A stretch of DNA of 64,000 nt from Aldrovandia affinis (taxonomy: Eukaryota; Chordata; Actinopteri; Notacanthiformes; Halosauridae), in the NCBI GenBank assembly GCA_029706075.1, contig JAINUG010000174.1, positions 1,364,001 through 1,428,000 of the forward strand. The letters are read 5' to 3'. Below, one piece after another: positions 13,721-24,954 of the stretch. Every line of letters begins with the position of its first letter. Position 1 is the stretch's first letter. Under the pieces are notes generated by a model. It had not been told where the DNA came from. It did no database searches and was given only the letters and a program-made list of their open reading frames with translations. A program made the position numbers and the translations under genes.

Positions 13721-14670
13721 CCAGTGTATTGAAATATTAAAGAATTATTTCATTGGCCTGTGGCTGTTTTTTGTTTCTTTTGGTGACTCACTCAATCAGG
13801 CTAATTTTCATTTAATGGCGCTGTCTCATTTCTGAGTTGCGCTCGGAGCAGGAAGTTCACCCCCGGCTGAGATGATAACTAATCCTCCACAGCTGCAGCC
13901 TGAAAGAGTCCTCTGGAGCTGTTCCATGTGCAGAGCTTACCTCGTGCTCTTATCCCCAGGTGGGCTGGGGTGCTCCCAAAATGAAGGAAAGAGGGAAATG
14001 GCAAATGTTTGTTGAGGCACTGAGCAAAGGGATCGCGTGGGTGAAAAACAGGTCTGTGCAGTCATAGCTCGGTTCAATATTTATTTACGACAAGGTCACA
14101 AATAAATGGCCTTGCCAGATATTTGTCAGGTTAAGGTGATTGGTCCAGCGGGTCCCGGAACTGCCCGTCTCGGTTTGTCCCCCGGCGCCATCGCGAGACG
14201 GCGCTGCCCTGTGGCGGTGGCTGCTCTCCTGTCGCCTGCCCTCGCAGCTCATCGCGTTAATCGTACAGGTGAGCGGATGGGGCCTGACCTCCGCGCGTCT
14301 TCACCTGGCCGCTGTCCTGCGGGGTGCAGCGCGGCCTCTGAACTGCGCCGTGTCCTCTCCCGTTGTCCAGATCTGCCGTGCTCTGCCCACGCCCGGGCTG
14401 GCATCTCCGCGGGCATCTCATCCACAGAGCCCTTCCTGCGGGGGGGTGGTGGGGCAGAGCTCATGCGGCCCCTCGCTCCGGGCTGCTGCCGCCGCCCCCT
14501 GACCTCCCTCTCTGAGCGTCCTTCACACGCCTTTAAGGACTGGTGGAAGCAGCAGCTGCTGGACAGATTGTTTTTAGTTTTTGTTTTTGAGAGCCCGTCT
14601 ACACCCTTCCCCCGGGGCCTCACCTTGCCATGCCAGGACAGCAGCGCAGTGAGACGGGACCATTCCACAC

Positions 14671-14672
<2 letters not shown>
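13721..14672. other. Intron sequence between two GT arrays
   Basis: It is GC-rich from 14130 to 14520. It contains a small exon-like unit at 14248-14268 (listed separately). Nothing else is recognised. Confidence 0.6.
14248..14268 (+). other. Candidate 21-bp plus-strand micro-exon (speculative)
   Basis: A pyrimidine-rich tract (14220-14247, ending CGCAG) is followed by 21 bases ending CAG, then GTGAGC. With the phase needed before exon 22243 it would insert seven residues without a stop. Chance exon-like units are common in long introns, so this is weak. Confidence 0.15.
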
Positions 14673-14745
<73 letters not shown>

Positions 14746-14749
14746 AGTG

Positions 14750-14834
<85 letters not shown>

Positions 14835-14936
14835 ACTGTGTGTGTGCGCCTGTGTGCGCCTGTGTGTGTGTCTGTGCGTCTGTGCGTGTGTCTGTGTGCG
14901 TGTGCGTGTGTGTGTGCCTGTGTGTGTGCGTGCCTG

Positions 14937-14979
<43 letters not shown>

Positions 14980-15034
14980 ATGCCTGTGTGTGTGTGTGTG
15001 TGCATGCCTGTGTGCGTGTGCGTGTGTGTGTGTG
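14673..15034 (+). repeat. (GT)n long microsatellite with variant units
   Basis: About 360 bp, with pure GT blocks in the first half and GCGTGT, CTGTGT and GCATGCCTGT variants in the second. It is interrupted once by TACAGTG near 14742. Long ORFs on both strands (Cys/Val and His/Thr repeats) are artefacts. Confidence 0.97.
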
Positions 15035-16120
15035 ATTTTCTTTCGGGATTCGCTCAGCACCCGTCGTGGCGCCTCACCTCGCATCAGTGAGCTGTGGCCA
15101 AGAGTCACATCCGTGAACCGCCCCGGGGGAAAGGCTTCTGGGACACACGCCCCCACGATCTCCGGGAGGCGAGACGGCACGCTGGTCCATCGCCGACTGG
15201 GGTAACCTCCCATTGAGTTCAGCGGGATACGGAGAGGAAGTGAGAGAGACAGGGAACACAAAACAAAGATAGGAGGAGCAACAGAGACTAAAATCCGCTG
15301 AGGCCCACGGCTCAATGAAGCGTTCCCGTTCGAGGGAAAATGAGGCTGGACTCTGGACGCTTCACCAAGATGAAGCGAGGCGGGCCGGGAGAGGGGGCTG
15401 AAAACCTCGCCTGTGGTATTAAACGCTCTGTTAGGTTTCAGTGCCCCTCTTTGTTATTCCGAGCAGACACGTAAGGAGCTTTAAATGCGAATCAAGGGAG
15501 CTTCAATTCTTATTCACGCCTGTAATCAGCCAAACAATGCACAGCCCGCATGGGTCAGGATCAAGATTTTGCTGGCGCTGGCCATGAATTCAGATATGTA
15601 ATTTGATTAGCGCTGCTCGGAGCAACGGTGTCTTCCTCACCTTCAAACCGAGGACCTCATTAGTATTGTATTCACACGTTCATTTTTTTATTTATTTCTT
15701 CTTGGTGCACGGGCCTTCTTGCAAAGCATTTCTGTGGGTAAATGCCATACATTGAGTGCGAGAGGAACTGAAGCAGTCAGGGCCTGAGGACAATAACGAC
15801 GAGTCACAAGGAATTAATCTCAGCTTGCTGGCAGCTGAGGCATGGTAACCACTGGCTTTGTCAGCAAGGCTTCACTGAAATGGGAGCAAAGAGGAAAAAA
15901 AAAAAAAAAAAAAAAAAAAAGAAAAGAATTGGAACGTAAGACAGAGCCTCACAAACTCCTGTCGCTACAGTGCGGCAGAGAGGCAGGGCAGTGCTCCATA
16001 TTTCAGGTTTCACTCTTAAGTGAGAACAAACCGTGCAGTGTTTGCATGTAAAACGATGGCGGGATGGCGGGATGACGAGCTGGACCGCAGCATCGTTTTA
16101 GTGTGTTCACTGTGACTCTC
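15035..16120. other. Intron sequence; includes poly-A tract
   Basis: A26-type tract near 15895-15920. The stretch 15420-15640 is rich in homeodomain-like core motifs and may be a conserved noncoding element, but this is only an impression. Confidence 0.5.
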
Positions 16121-16403
16121 CAGTGCCATTGCCAGTCACTGCAGCACCACTACCAGTCACTGCAGCACCACTACCAGTCACTGCAGCACCACTACCAGTC
16201 ACTACAGCACCACTGCCAGTCACTGCAGCAGCACTACCAGTCACTACAGCACCACTACCAGTCACTGCAGCACCACTACCAGTCACTACAGCACCACTGC
16301 CAGTCACTACAGCACCACTACCAGTCACTGCAGCACCACTACCAGTTACTGCAGCAACACTACCAGTCACTACAGCAACACTACCAGTCCACTGCAGCAA
16401 GAA
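16121..16403 (+). repeat. 21-bp minisatellite, about 13 copies
   Basis: The unit is CCAGTCACTGCAGCACCACT plus A, with single-base variants (CTGCAG/CTACAG, CACTACC/CACTGCC, GCACC/GCAGC/GCAAC). Because 21 is a multiple of 3, ORFs of repeated heptapeptides stay open on both strands. I regard them as non-coding. The last unit has a one-base insertion. Confidence 0.95.
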
Positions 16404-19400
16404 TTGTAATTTTTCTACATTGGCTTTTGATACCTTTCCCTTAAATTCATCCTTTAAATCACTTACTCAAGCCCACTCAGAAGGCTGACTGGAGGACTCT
16501 TATCTGCCGCACCTCCCACATTTGAATTTACAGTGTGTCCTGTTACAAGGCCGCTGTACCCCTTGTAACAGGATGCACGGCTGTTACCCCCCGGTGCAGC
16601 CTCCTGAACTCGCTCCGTTTGGACCCCGCAGTCAGACTTAGGCCGCAGTATGGCTAAAGCCCGTTGACACGTTTTCTGTGATGTCCCGTATCGCCGCAGG
16701 CAACCGCGCGTCAGCGTCAGCGGCTCCTTATCCATCGGCGAGGAGCGCGCCCGTGGCCCCCGCGGCTCTGATTGAGGATTAGTCACTTGCGCGGGACCCC
16801 GACAACAGATTTCTGAAAATCCAATTACACAATACCGTAAGCCCCGCACGTTTCAAACCCTTGTGATACCTCTGAGAAAGGGAGGAAAAGAAGACACCGC
16901 AGATTTGTGTCGAGCAAGATCTCCCTCCCGCCGCAGAACGTGAGCGGATTCTCGACGCCGCCTCAACGCCGCCTCACCGCAGCGCTGGCAGTTGTTGTCG
17001 GAGCGATCGCGTTCCCCCCGCGCGCCCCACGCTTATCGCGCCGTGTGCGGTATCTCCCGCACCTGAGGAGCGGGCCGGCTCGCTCGCGACATCGGTATCT
17101 TTTAATGGGATGAAGATATCAGTTAATTGCCTGCACCGTCCTTTAATTCGGCCCTCCCCGGGAACGCGGCGATAGTCGCCGTCGTGTCTTAGGCGGCTCC
17201 TTCATCCCGCATGTTTTATATATCAATTAAGTTCCATCGAATCCGAGTCGTGCGGAACAGCCAGCGAAGCCGTGGCACCTCGTCTCCGTCGCTAAGGGCT
17301 TTCTGCTGCGTGTGCTCTAAAGCGATCGATTTGTCATCGCCACTTCCCGCTAAAATGCCTTTTCCTCTCTGCCAGGTATGACTCAGTCCTTTTCGAAGGG
17401 CTTTTATTTTGGCAAATGTCGCCAGCAGCACCTCCTTTTCGCTGAATGTTTGTTCTTTTTGTAATGAGTCGTTTTCCTTCACCACGGACTGAGCTTCACT
17501 TGTTTTGTTAAGCTGCTATGTTGTCCATGCCTCCTCTGTCCACTGCCCTTAAATAAGTGGAGCACGGATGTACACGTTTTTCTGTCTTCTGAAAGACGTA
17601 CAGCTGTGGCTTTGGGAAACTCACAGCCCCGTTTGAAGTGTGTACCGCCAGCACACTGGGGAAAAGAGGCTACGCGGTAGCAGACCTGCGCGGGGGAATT
17701 CCCCCTTGTACGCAGGTGAGAAACGGCGCTCCAAAAAAGATGAGGTGGGGAGGCACGAAAGCCCCGGGCAGCAGCTCGTTGGCTGCTGTGGCAGTGCTGG
17801 TGTCTCGGGGGTGGCGTGGTTGCCGTAGCTGGGGCCCTTGTTGCAGGAGAGTGTGAAAAGAGAGGAGGAGATGAGCTGAGCCTGAGGGGGGTGGGGGTGG
17901 TGGGGGTATACGCTGTTCCTCCGTTTTTAAAGCGAGTCCAGGCTCACAGGCCTGCTCGTGTCAGGTGGGGATTAGCCACTAGCAACAGCTCCAAGTTCAT
18001 TTATTACCCACAGGTCACAAAGATTCACCATTTGACCCCACCATTGACAGGATCAGAAATCACACTCTTAAAGAGCCGTCGCCCCGCGTTGACATTGTAC
18101 AAGCGGCCACATTAAAATCGAGAGTTATTCTTACGCCGAGATGTTGCATGCTCAAGCGGCCATAAACAACCAGGACGCTCGCTTGCGTTGTTCTGCGATC
18201 TCACCTCGGCAGATGACCGAAGCGCCCTGCCGATGGAGCGCAGTCGCAGAGCGCACGTTTGTGTTTCCACTGGCAGTCGTGGCACTCTTCGCCCACAGGG
18301 ACCTTTCGCATTTCCAGATCAGGCCTGAGAGGGCGCAAGTTCAGACTGGCAGCTTTGCCATGTGTGTCCTGCCAGGAAGCGCAGAGGACAAGCCAGATGG
18401 ACGGAACAGCCAGAGGCCAAGCAGTGGCAGTGATCTGAGAAATCTAATTATTCGGCCATCCACCAAAAAAAACGTACATTTAAGTGTTTAACAAATGCCT
18501 TCAGTTTCATCTTCACACAGGAGAAATTATACTGAATTATAAATATTTACCGGCTTACCCAGCTGAACGGCATGGAGTAGTGAAATGGAGAGAGGTTGTG
18601 GTGAAGCTGGAAGAGGCCTCCTGATGAGGGAACGACACTTGAGAGAAATCAGATGCATGAAAGGCCCTGAGGGATGGAGAATAATCCTCTGTTACACTAT
18701 TACGCCTGATTATAGGGCACACAGCCGCTACGCTGAGTCCCCCAGTAACGTGAGCATCACACAAGCACAACGCACTGATTCCCAGTGGGTGCAAGGTACA
18801 TAGAAAGCATTTTACCCATTCCTCTGTCATAGCTACAGTCAATCGAAATACACGCCGCACTGACTATGCTATGTTTACATATTAACAAAATTCCATACTT
18901 GAACAAGTGTTGGGCTTGAGGGGGGTTCCAGAAAATGTACTCATTCGTTAAGTGGGTCAAGGGCTTGGATAGTTTGGCAACTCCTATACCGCAGTGCAGT
19001 GGCATTTACAATGTAATTTATGAACATGGACGCTATTCACACTGCTTTTGGCACCCCCAAGCGTATCATAGGCCTGACATTAGCGAGGATGCCCATCAGT
19101 ATACAATAGTAATACACTTCAGTATGATCTCAGTGTTTGCTTTAACAGCAAGCCTTACTGTTGTGTGTGAATGTAATGGAACGTGGAACGCGCAATGTGT
19201 CTGAAACTTAGCACAATAAACCTAAACTAAGTAGACTTGGTTGATTAGATACCGCTGTGAGACGTTGGCGCTCTTTTGATGGGTCGCACATATCATATTT
19301 GTCAATTTGGCCCCGGCAGTTGTGGAGTTTTGGATTTGGCATTTTAATAAGCACAACACATCTCGAAATGAAAAGAGCTGATGTAATTCCAGAAAGCAAT

Positions 19401-20813
19401 TATCCGTTGCACCCAGAGACCGTGTTTCGGAGGAAGACGGTGTTGATGCGGACATGCAGCTACGGGGAAAGGGAGAACGAGGGAAATAAAGGGAGAGGAA
19501 GAACACAGTGTGATCAGCACTGACATTTACGCCAAACACTTTCCACCTGCGGGCGATTTGAGATTCCAGTTAACTCGGAGGGGGAGGGGAGGAGGGAGAG
19601 AGAGAGAGGAGAGAGAAAGCGAGAAGAGAACAAATGTGAGCCAGTGATGCTGAAATCCTTTGATTACTCTCCTGGGGGGTGAGAACAAGGCTGGTGTGTG
19701 TTTTCATAATATGAGCTCAAACTGAAATCTGGTAGATTCCAGCGACGATCCCGGAATCAAATATCCTGTTTGGGGGGGTTCGAGTCAGCCGCGGGACGAT
19801 GCGTTTGACAGAGGATGCGTCGCTTTTCCTGGAAGCAGAGCAGCCTCTGTGAATGTCACTCAGGGGCGCGGCGGCTCTGCCTCCCGAAGCAGAGCGGGCG
19901 ACCCCACGGCGGTGCGCTCTCGCGCGGCTGCGAGTAAACGCGTCTTACCGGAATCCAGCCTGACACACGAGGATCTGCGGATCATGGGAAGCGATGAAGC
20001 GTGCGCTGGGACCCTGAAGTGGGGCCCCGTTCATCCCCGAGCCTGGTCCACACACACAGCATTTATTTCCAATTTAATTTTGTTGCAGTGAAGGACAAGA
20101 TATAACGGGAGAGGGAGGGACTTCCATAAGCTTCCGCTACACTCCGTCATACTCCCCCCCACCGGCAGCATCGTAGAGTCTAATTCCAACGGGTTTGGCC
20201 GAGAGCAGGAAGATGTCGCAAAATAAATTCAGAGTAGGAAAGGAGGAGCGTCCAGGTGGACGGACGTGGCCCACTTGAGGGACCGTCCAGATGGCCAGGG
20301 TCCGCGGGGCCACGCGAGCGAGGTTCAGATCCAGCGTTTAGTCGGCGGGTGGGAGGAGTCGCGCTCATAAAGGAGAAGCGGCTGCTTGTTCAAAGCTCAG
20401 CCTAATAGGCCCCTCGGCGGCCCGACGGCCGAACCGGAAAGGCGGCCAGGATGGGTCCCCGGGGAGGTGGGGGTCTGTCAGGCCCAGACTGCGTGAAGGA
20501 CAATCTGCGTCGAGAGGCGGTTCACTCCGCATTCCTGCACTCTGCCCCCCAGCCAATGCACAGACGTTCCGAACAGATGTCACAGCGTTACCGCGATGGT
20601 TGTCGCCACATTAACATTGGCAAAGTTGTGAGGGTGTTGTGTGTCAGCCTGGGTGGAATGAGAGGGAGAGAGGGAAGGGTGGATAATCAGCAGACCAGTT
20701 TCACATGGACCGATACCAGCGTGATGCTGGTACTGTTCCATCAATATTCTGCTAAAGACATTCACATTAAGCCATTAAGCCATTAAGGTGTTAAGGGGAG
20801 CAGCAAGTCTGCA
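16404..20813. other. Intron sequence, no gene seen
   Basis: It includes a CpG-rich patch at about 16880-17200, a recursive-splice-like motif at 17357-17381, a G-rich run at 17885-17907 and a polypurine GA tract at 19577-19627. ORFs are short and unrecognised. Confidence 0.6.
17357..17381 (+). promoter_or_regulatory. Candidate recursive splice site in upstream intron
   Basis: A pyrimidine tract ending CTCTCTGCCAG is immediately followed by GTATGA, so an acceptor and a donor abut at 17375/17376. A CTAA branch-like motif lies about 24 bases upstream. This is the form of a recursive splice site in a long intron of a neuronal gene; function is inferred only from the motif. Confidence 0.25.
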
Positions 20814-21080
20814 TCTTGGGCCTCCCAGGTGGTGCATCCAGGTAATGCACCAGTCTGTAGTGCAGTGGCACAGCCCGTGGTCCAGAATCTACTGCTGACC
20901 ATGCCAGTGCCAACAGCCAATTTTTATCTTTTAATCTTTTTTCTTTTTTTTTTTTTCTTTCCCCAATCCTAATTTTATTTTCTGCCAATTTGGAATGCCC
21001 AATTGTACTCGTCTCATCACTGCATCGTCCTCCGGCATTTTGGCAGAGGGCAGACAAGCGTGCTCCTCTCCTCTGAAGCA
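20814..21080 (+). repeat. tRNA-derived SINE, second family, with abutting SINE fragment
   Basis: It starts GCATCTTGGGCCTCCCAGGT, then a tRNA-like body and GACCATGCCAGTGCCAACAG. A T/C run (about 20935-20962) follows, then TTTGGAATGCCCAATTGTAC, a block that looks like the tail of another SINE read from the other strand. It may be two SINEs joined tail to tail. Confidence 0.6.
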
Positions 21081-22242
21081 CATGCTGCAAACAGAATATT
21101 CTGGTACATTTACACTGGTATGACACCAGAATCTAAAGTCACAATGTCATAGAGTTCTGGGACTATACATGACAGTCCTCCCTTTACCTCCACCACCACT
21201 AACACAGGGCCTAGGATTGGCACTGCCTTGTTTCCCTGATGTGGAGCAAAATGGCTAGCCATTAGTCATTCAGTACTCTGGGTTTCCAGGAGACTTTGGG
21301 TTACGGAGATGAGCTGTTGCGCTGAGATTTGGAGCTTCAGCTAGGCAGTGATGTCATGACCTACTCCATTATTACAGGGAACACTGCACAGCATTGTGTT
21401 TTGGAAGTGTTATGGAAGTAACTCGTCAGATTGTTAAAATAACAAGGCCAGCTTGAATGTGTCCTATTTTATAAGATTGAGTTTTACAGCATTTTTACAG
21501 AGGGGTGTCTGGGTTCTTTTAGGAGTAATAACGCTCAACAAAATCGCACATGCAATTAATTTTTACGATGTTTGTGTTCAGCTTCATCTCTGTGAAGATT
21601 GATGGTTGTGGATTCAGGGTCCAACAGCGAGTTACTTAGTATGGAGAACACTTTCACTCTGGCATTCCAGTTGTTCTGGGCCAGCAATTTCTAGGCTTTC
21701 AGGGATAATTAATTAGAGTAGCTACAAGGAGACAGAGATAACAACACAGTATTTGAAATAAAATTCTGGCAGTACGTGGCAGCAGTGTACACCAGTGCAT
21801 TACTGCTGGCTGAGACCATTTCCCAGTAGAAACAGTTGATTAGCCAAGCAGCTGGATTCAGTTCAACCACAAATGAAGAACACAATCGCACAGTGTATAT
21901 ATAGACATACTCCTCCTGTGGCCTCTTAATAATGTTTTACAAATTCTGCACCGAAGACCACTCATTCTCTTTTTATTATAAAAATGAATGTGTGCACACT
22001 ATAAATATATCCATACTGCATTACCTGCTTTGTTTTTCTTTAGTTAATGTAGTGCTGGATCTCATTTACCATGTGTAACAAACAAACAGAAAACTGTCCA
22101 TTTCTAAACGGCAGAGTCTGGATGACTACAGGGACCAGGAATGTAGCGCGTGTGTCTCTCAGCTCTGATTGGCTTCTCTGATATATCGGACGTGACCTGA
22201 ATGGTTTTTTTTCCCTTTCTTTATTTCCTGCCTCTTCTCCAG
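21081..22242. other. Intron end leading into the first exon
   Basis: No repeat family is recognised. A second acceptor-like motif (TTTGTTTTTCTTTAG) lies at about 22029-22043, 200 bases before the true acceptor; no exon or donor follows it. Confidence 0.65.
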
Positions 22243-22482
22243 TCTGCTCCCAGTTCTCCAGGGGCGTGTACGCCATCTTCGGATTCTATGACAAGAACTC
22301 CATGAACACGCTGACCTCCTTCTGCGGAGCGCTGCACACCTCCTTCGTCACCCCCAGCTACCCCACCGACGCCGACGTGCAGTTCGTCATCCAGATGAGG
22401 CCCGCGCTGCGCGGGGCTGTCCTGAGCCTCCTGTCCCACTACAAGTGGGAGAAATTTGTCTACCTCTACGACACGGACAGGG
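22243..22482 (+). CDS. gria3: gria3 exon (exon-3 equivalent): AMPA receptor GluA3 amino-terminal domain
   Basis: This internal coding exon encodes about 80 residues of the extracellular amino-terminal (LIVBP-like) domain of an AMPA glutamate receptor. That domain drives subunit assembly and sits above the ligand-binding domain at synapses. It opens with two bases completing a split codon, then reads [50 protein letters not shown] and [28 protein letters not shown] and [11 protein letters not shown] fit GluA3 better than GluA1, GluA2 or GluA4 as I recall them. The 3' acceptor follows a long pyrimidine tract (22207-22240) and AG at 22241-22242. The donor is GTAAGT at 22483. The 240-bp length equals the usual vertebrate AMPA-receptor exon 3. 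Codons are strongly C/G-ending, unlike the surrounding intron. There is no start codon of its own; the internal ATGs are not initiation sites. Which teleost paralogue (a or b) is undetermined. Confidence 0.97.
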
Positions 22483-23089
22483 GTAAGTGGGGGACAAATG
22501 AATTTTGGCACTTGGGATAATACCTTCAATTGCCACATAAAGTGGCTTAACTATAAATAGAGAGCTTGGGATGTCTTGGTTCTGTTGGTAGATGGCACAC
22601 AACAGTCCCACATCATAGCATTTTGTATGACATCTTTATAAGTCTTTATCATTTCAGGTGTTTCACTATTTTATAGACAAAAATGCATAACAAAGAGAAT
22701 TCTAATGTTAATTATTCATTTTTGACAAAAAACACAGCTCCATTTCAATACTGCTAAGGTTGTTACTGGCTGCTTCTTTGATTGTATTTGCCCAGAGATT
22801 ATGTTTCTTCTAGCTGGAGTCACTTGTAACAATAGAGGTGGACGTGGTGCAAGAGTGGTCACATTTTCCGTCTGCATGACTTCAGCACTGAGTCAAATGC
22901 CCTGCGGTAGTGGTAATGCACAATTCAAACTGGGAAAATGGTACAGTTTGTCACCGAGGACCAATATAGACTTGCCACAATCTCATTACTCATAAAAACT
23001 TGTGCAATCATTTGCCCATTGTAAAAGGTCACGTCCTTAGCTATGCCCACATTAGGTGTATGTTAAACCCTTTTCATCGTAAACACAGC
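22483..23089. other. Intron sequence after first exon, nothing seen
   Basis: Ordinary AT-leaning intron. No repeat family or gene is recognised. Confidence 0.6.
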
Positions 23090-23305
23090 AAGACAGTAAC
23101 CTGAAAGTTGCCAGTTCAAATCCCATGGAGGGAACATCTGTTTTACCCTTGAAAAAACACTATACTAAACCATGGACTAGTACTAAACATACGTTGATAC
23201 TATTCAACTCTTCAACTGTTTAACCGTATAAATGGATATGTAAAATGCAAGCAGTATAATGTATGTCGTTACGGATTAGGATGTCTGCTAAGCAAATAAA
23301 CTGTG
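23090..23305 (+). repeat. V-SINE, degraded
   Basis: A tRNA-like B-box stretch (CCAGTTCAAATCCCATGG near 23112), then a degraded core and a tail resembling GTCGTTACGGATTAGGATGT plus CTGCTAAGCAAATAAA. It matches the V-SINE order, with many substitutions. Confidence 0.65.
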
Positions 23306-24561
23306 ATATAATTCTACTGTAAATTATGATAAACCGGGCTCTTTGCTAATTTCAAATGAAAATTCCCTCAATCCTCCTGTCTGCACATCATTACAGTAAA
23401 TAGACTAATGCCTCAGATCCCCGCTTTACCATGCGAGTAAGTGCACGCAGACTCAGTAGCTTATCTCTCATATATTTATTTAATTTGGCGAGTTTTGCAT
23501 AATGCTAAATGAGCCGAATACACAGTCACAGGTATTTTGGCTCCGACGGGCCCCAGTGCTGCAGGAGCCTTTAATCCTCGGCAGCCCCTGGAATTAATAC
23601 GCGCCTAATTGGATTAGACAAAAGAGGGAGCGCGCCGGGCCGTCCCGTGACTTTCACACACCGCGTGTCCTTCAGCCTCGCTCCCACGCCTGCTCTCAGC
23701 CAGCGCTGGGCTTCCTCCGGCCCGCTGGGCCCAAGGTGAGAGAGAGAGCGGCGGGGCGCAGCCAGCAGGCCGAGAGGAGGGGGAGGGGGGGGGGGGGGAT
23801 GAGCTTTCAGCTCACCTTTTCTTGCCTTTACTTTACGGACACGGGGTCGAGTGTGGCCAGGCCTCTTACGACAGAGCCCCGCAGAAGCGAGCGTCCTGTC
23901 ACGATAGCCGGCGCTGAAATGTTGGCGTCTTTATTACCGTGAACAGCAGGCTCAAGAACAAAACGGAAGGGGAACAAAAAGTTTTATTGCTGCAGTGTAT
24001 CAAACGCCGTGGTGAGACAGGCTGATGTACTGTGAAGAGGCTGCCTTATCAAGGGGCTGGCACTGCCAGGCTGCGATTGCATGGTCCGACAGAAACGGAG
24101 GAGAATGTCAGAGCAATTTAGAATGTATACGGGCCTAGTCTTCAGTGCACAGACGATTTGTTTTTGCGCCATTGACGACACACCAGTAGTTCGACAATTG
24201 TAGGTTTTACTAGGTTGATTATTATTGGTGAAAAGGAGCCCTAAAATATTTTGTCCTTACAATACATTATACACAATATGTGTTCACAGCGTGTGGAATG
24301 CAGTATATTTTACTACAATGTTTTTTTGTTAAGACAGGTACAGGGCTGGTTTTCATTCTTGTTACTGATTTCTGATTTCTGATTTCCCTCCCATGTTAAA
24401 CAAATGGGGGGATTTGTTTAGAAGAAATAGTGGCTCAGATTAGTTTTTTTTTTTTAACTACACAATGTAAATATTATCAACAATTGTGTACATATGCAGC
24501 CTTCTTATATTAATCTTTACATTTAGCTTTGCGTTAATGCTTTGTACACACCTCCCATAAG
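23306..24561. other. Intron sequence, no gene seen
   Basis: 23330-23640 is a possible conserved noncoding stretch. A G-run of about 14 sits near 23785-23798. The remainder is unremarkable. Confidence 0.55.
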
Positions 24562-24954
24562 TAGGGTTGCCACCTGTTCCGTAAAATATGGAATAATGAG
24601 TACAGAAATGTTGCGTTCTGTTTCAAACTCACACGGAACACAATTTGATTAGAATTTTCATTCACATATTCTCTCAAACTTTGATGCTGAAACAGTAGGT
24701 AATATAGAGTATTTTATTTATTATTGATTAGGATGGCAGGTATGCCATTGGCCAAGTTACGGCTGGCCGGGTTATTTATTTAAGACTCCAGCTAGGAATG
24801 TTAGACTCTGTTGGTAATTTTAAAATTACCTGTAAAAAAAATGAAAAAATATATGATTTTAAATGTTTTTATTGATGGGCAAAATTCCCAGTTCAAATTT
24901 ACCAGAAACTTTTTGGGAAATTTACCTGAAACTTTCCACCCCTTTACAACCCTA
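24562..24954. mobile_element. Possible non-autonomous DNA transposon (TAGGGTTG ends)
   Basis: The left end TAGGGTTGCCACC and the right end ACAACCCTA are inverted. The right part carries a TTTGGGAAATTTACCTGAAA-type block like repeats common in teleosts. Flanks CCCATAAG and ACTAAAAG agree at five of eight bases, compatible with a worn 8-bp hAT-type duplication. Confidence 0.4.

Noticed and set aside
13411-13835. Cys/Val-rich ORFs in three frames
   Set aside because: These are translations of a GT microsatellite, not proteins.
13923-13960. 32-bp minus-strand exon-like unit ending at GTAAGC
   Set aside because: The acceptor (TTTTGGGAG) is poor and the length is not a multiple of three.
14106-15035. 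309-residue plus-strand ORF and large minus-strand His/Thr ORFs
   Set aside because: They are created by GC-rich intron running into the GT array; all frames are open through GT repeats.
16103-16488. Heptapeptide-repeat proteins on both strands
   Set aside because: The 21-bp minisatellite keeps any frame open; there is no start context, splice sites or family match.
24826-24840. Minus-strand zero-length exon (TTTTTTTTACAG abutting GTAATT)
   Set aside because: It lies inside a probable MITE, on the strand opposite the gene, in AT-rich sequence where such motifs arise by chance.
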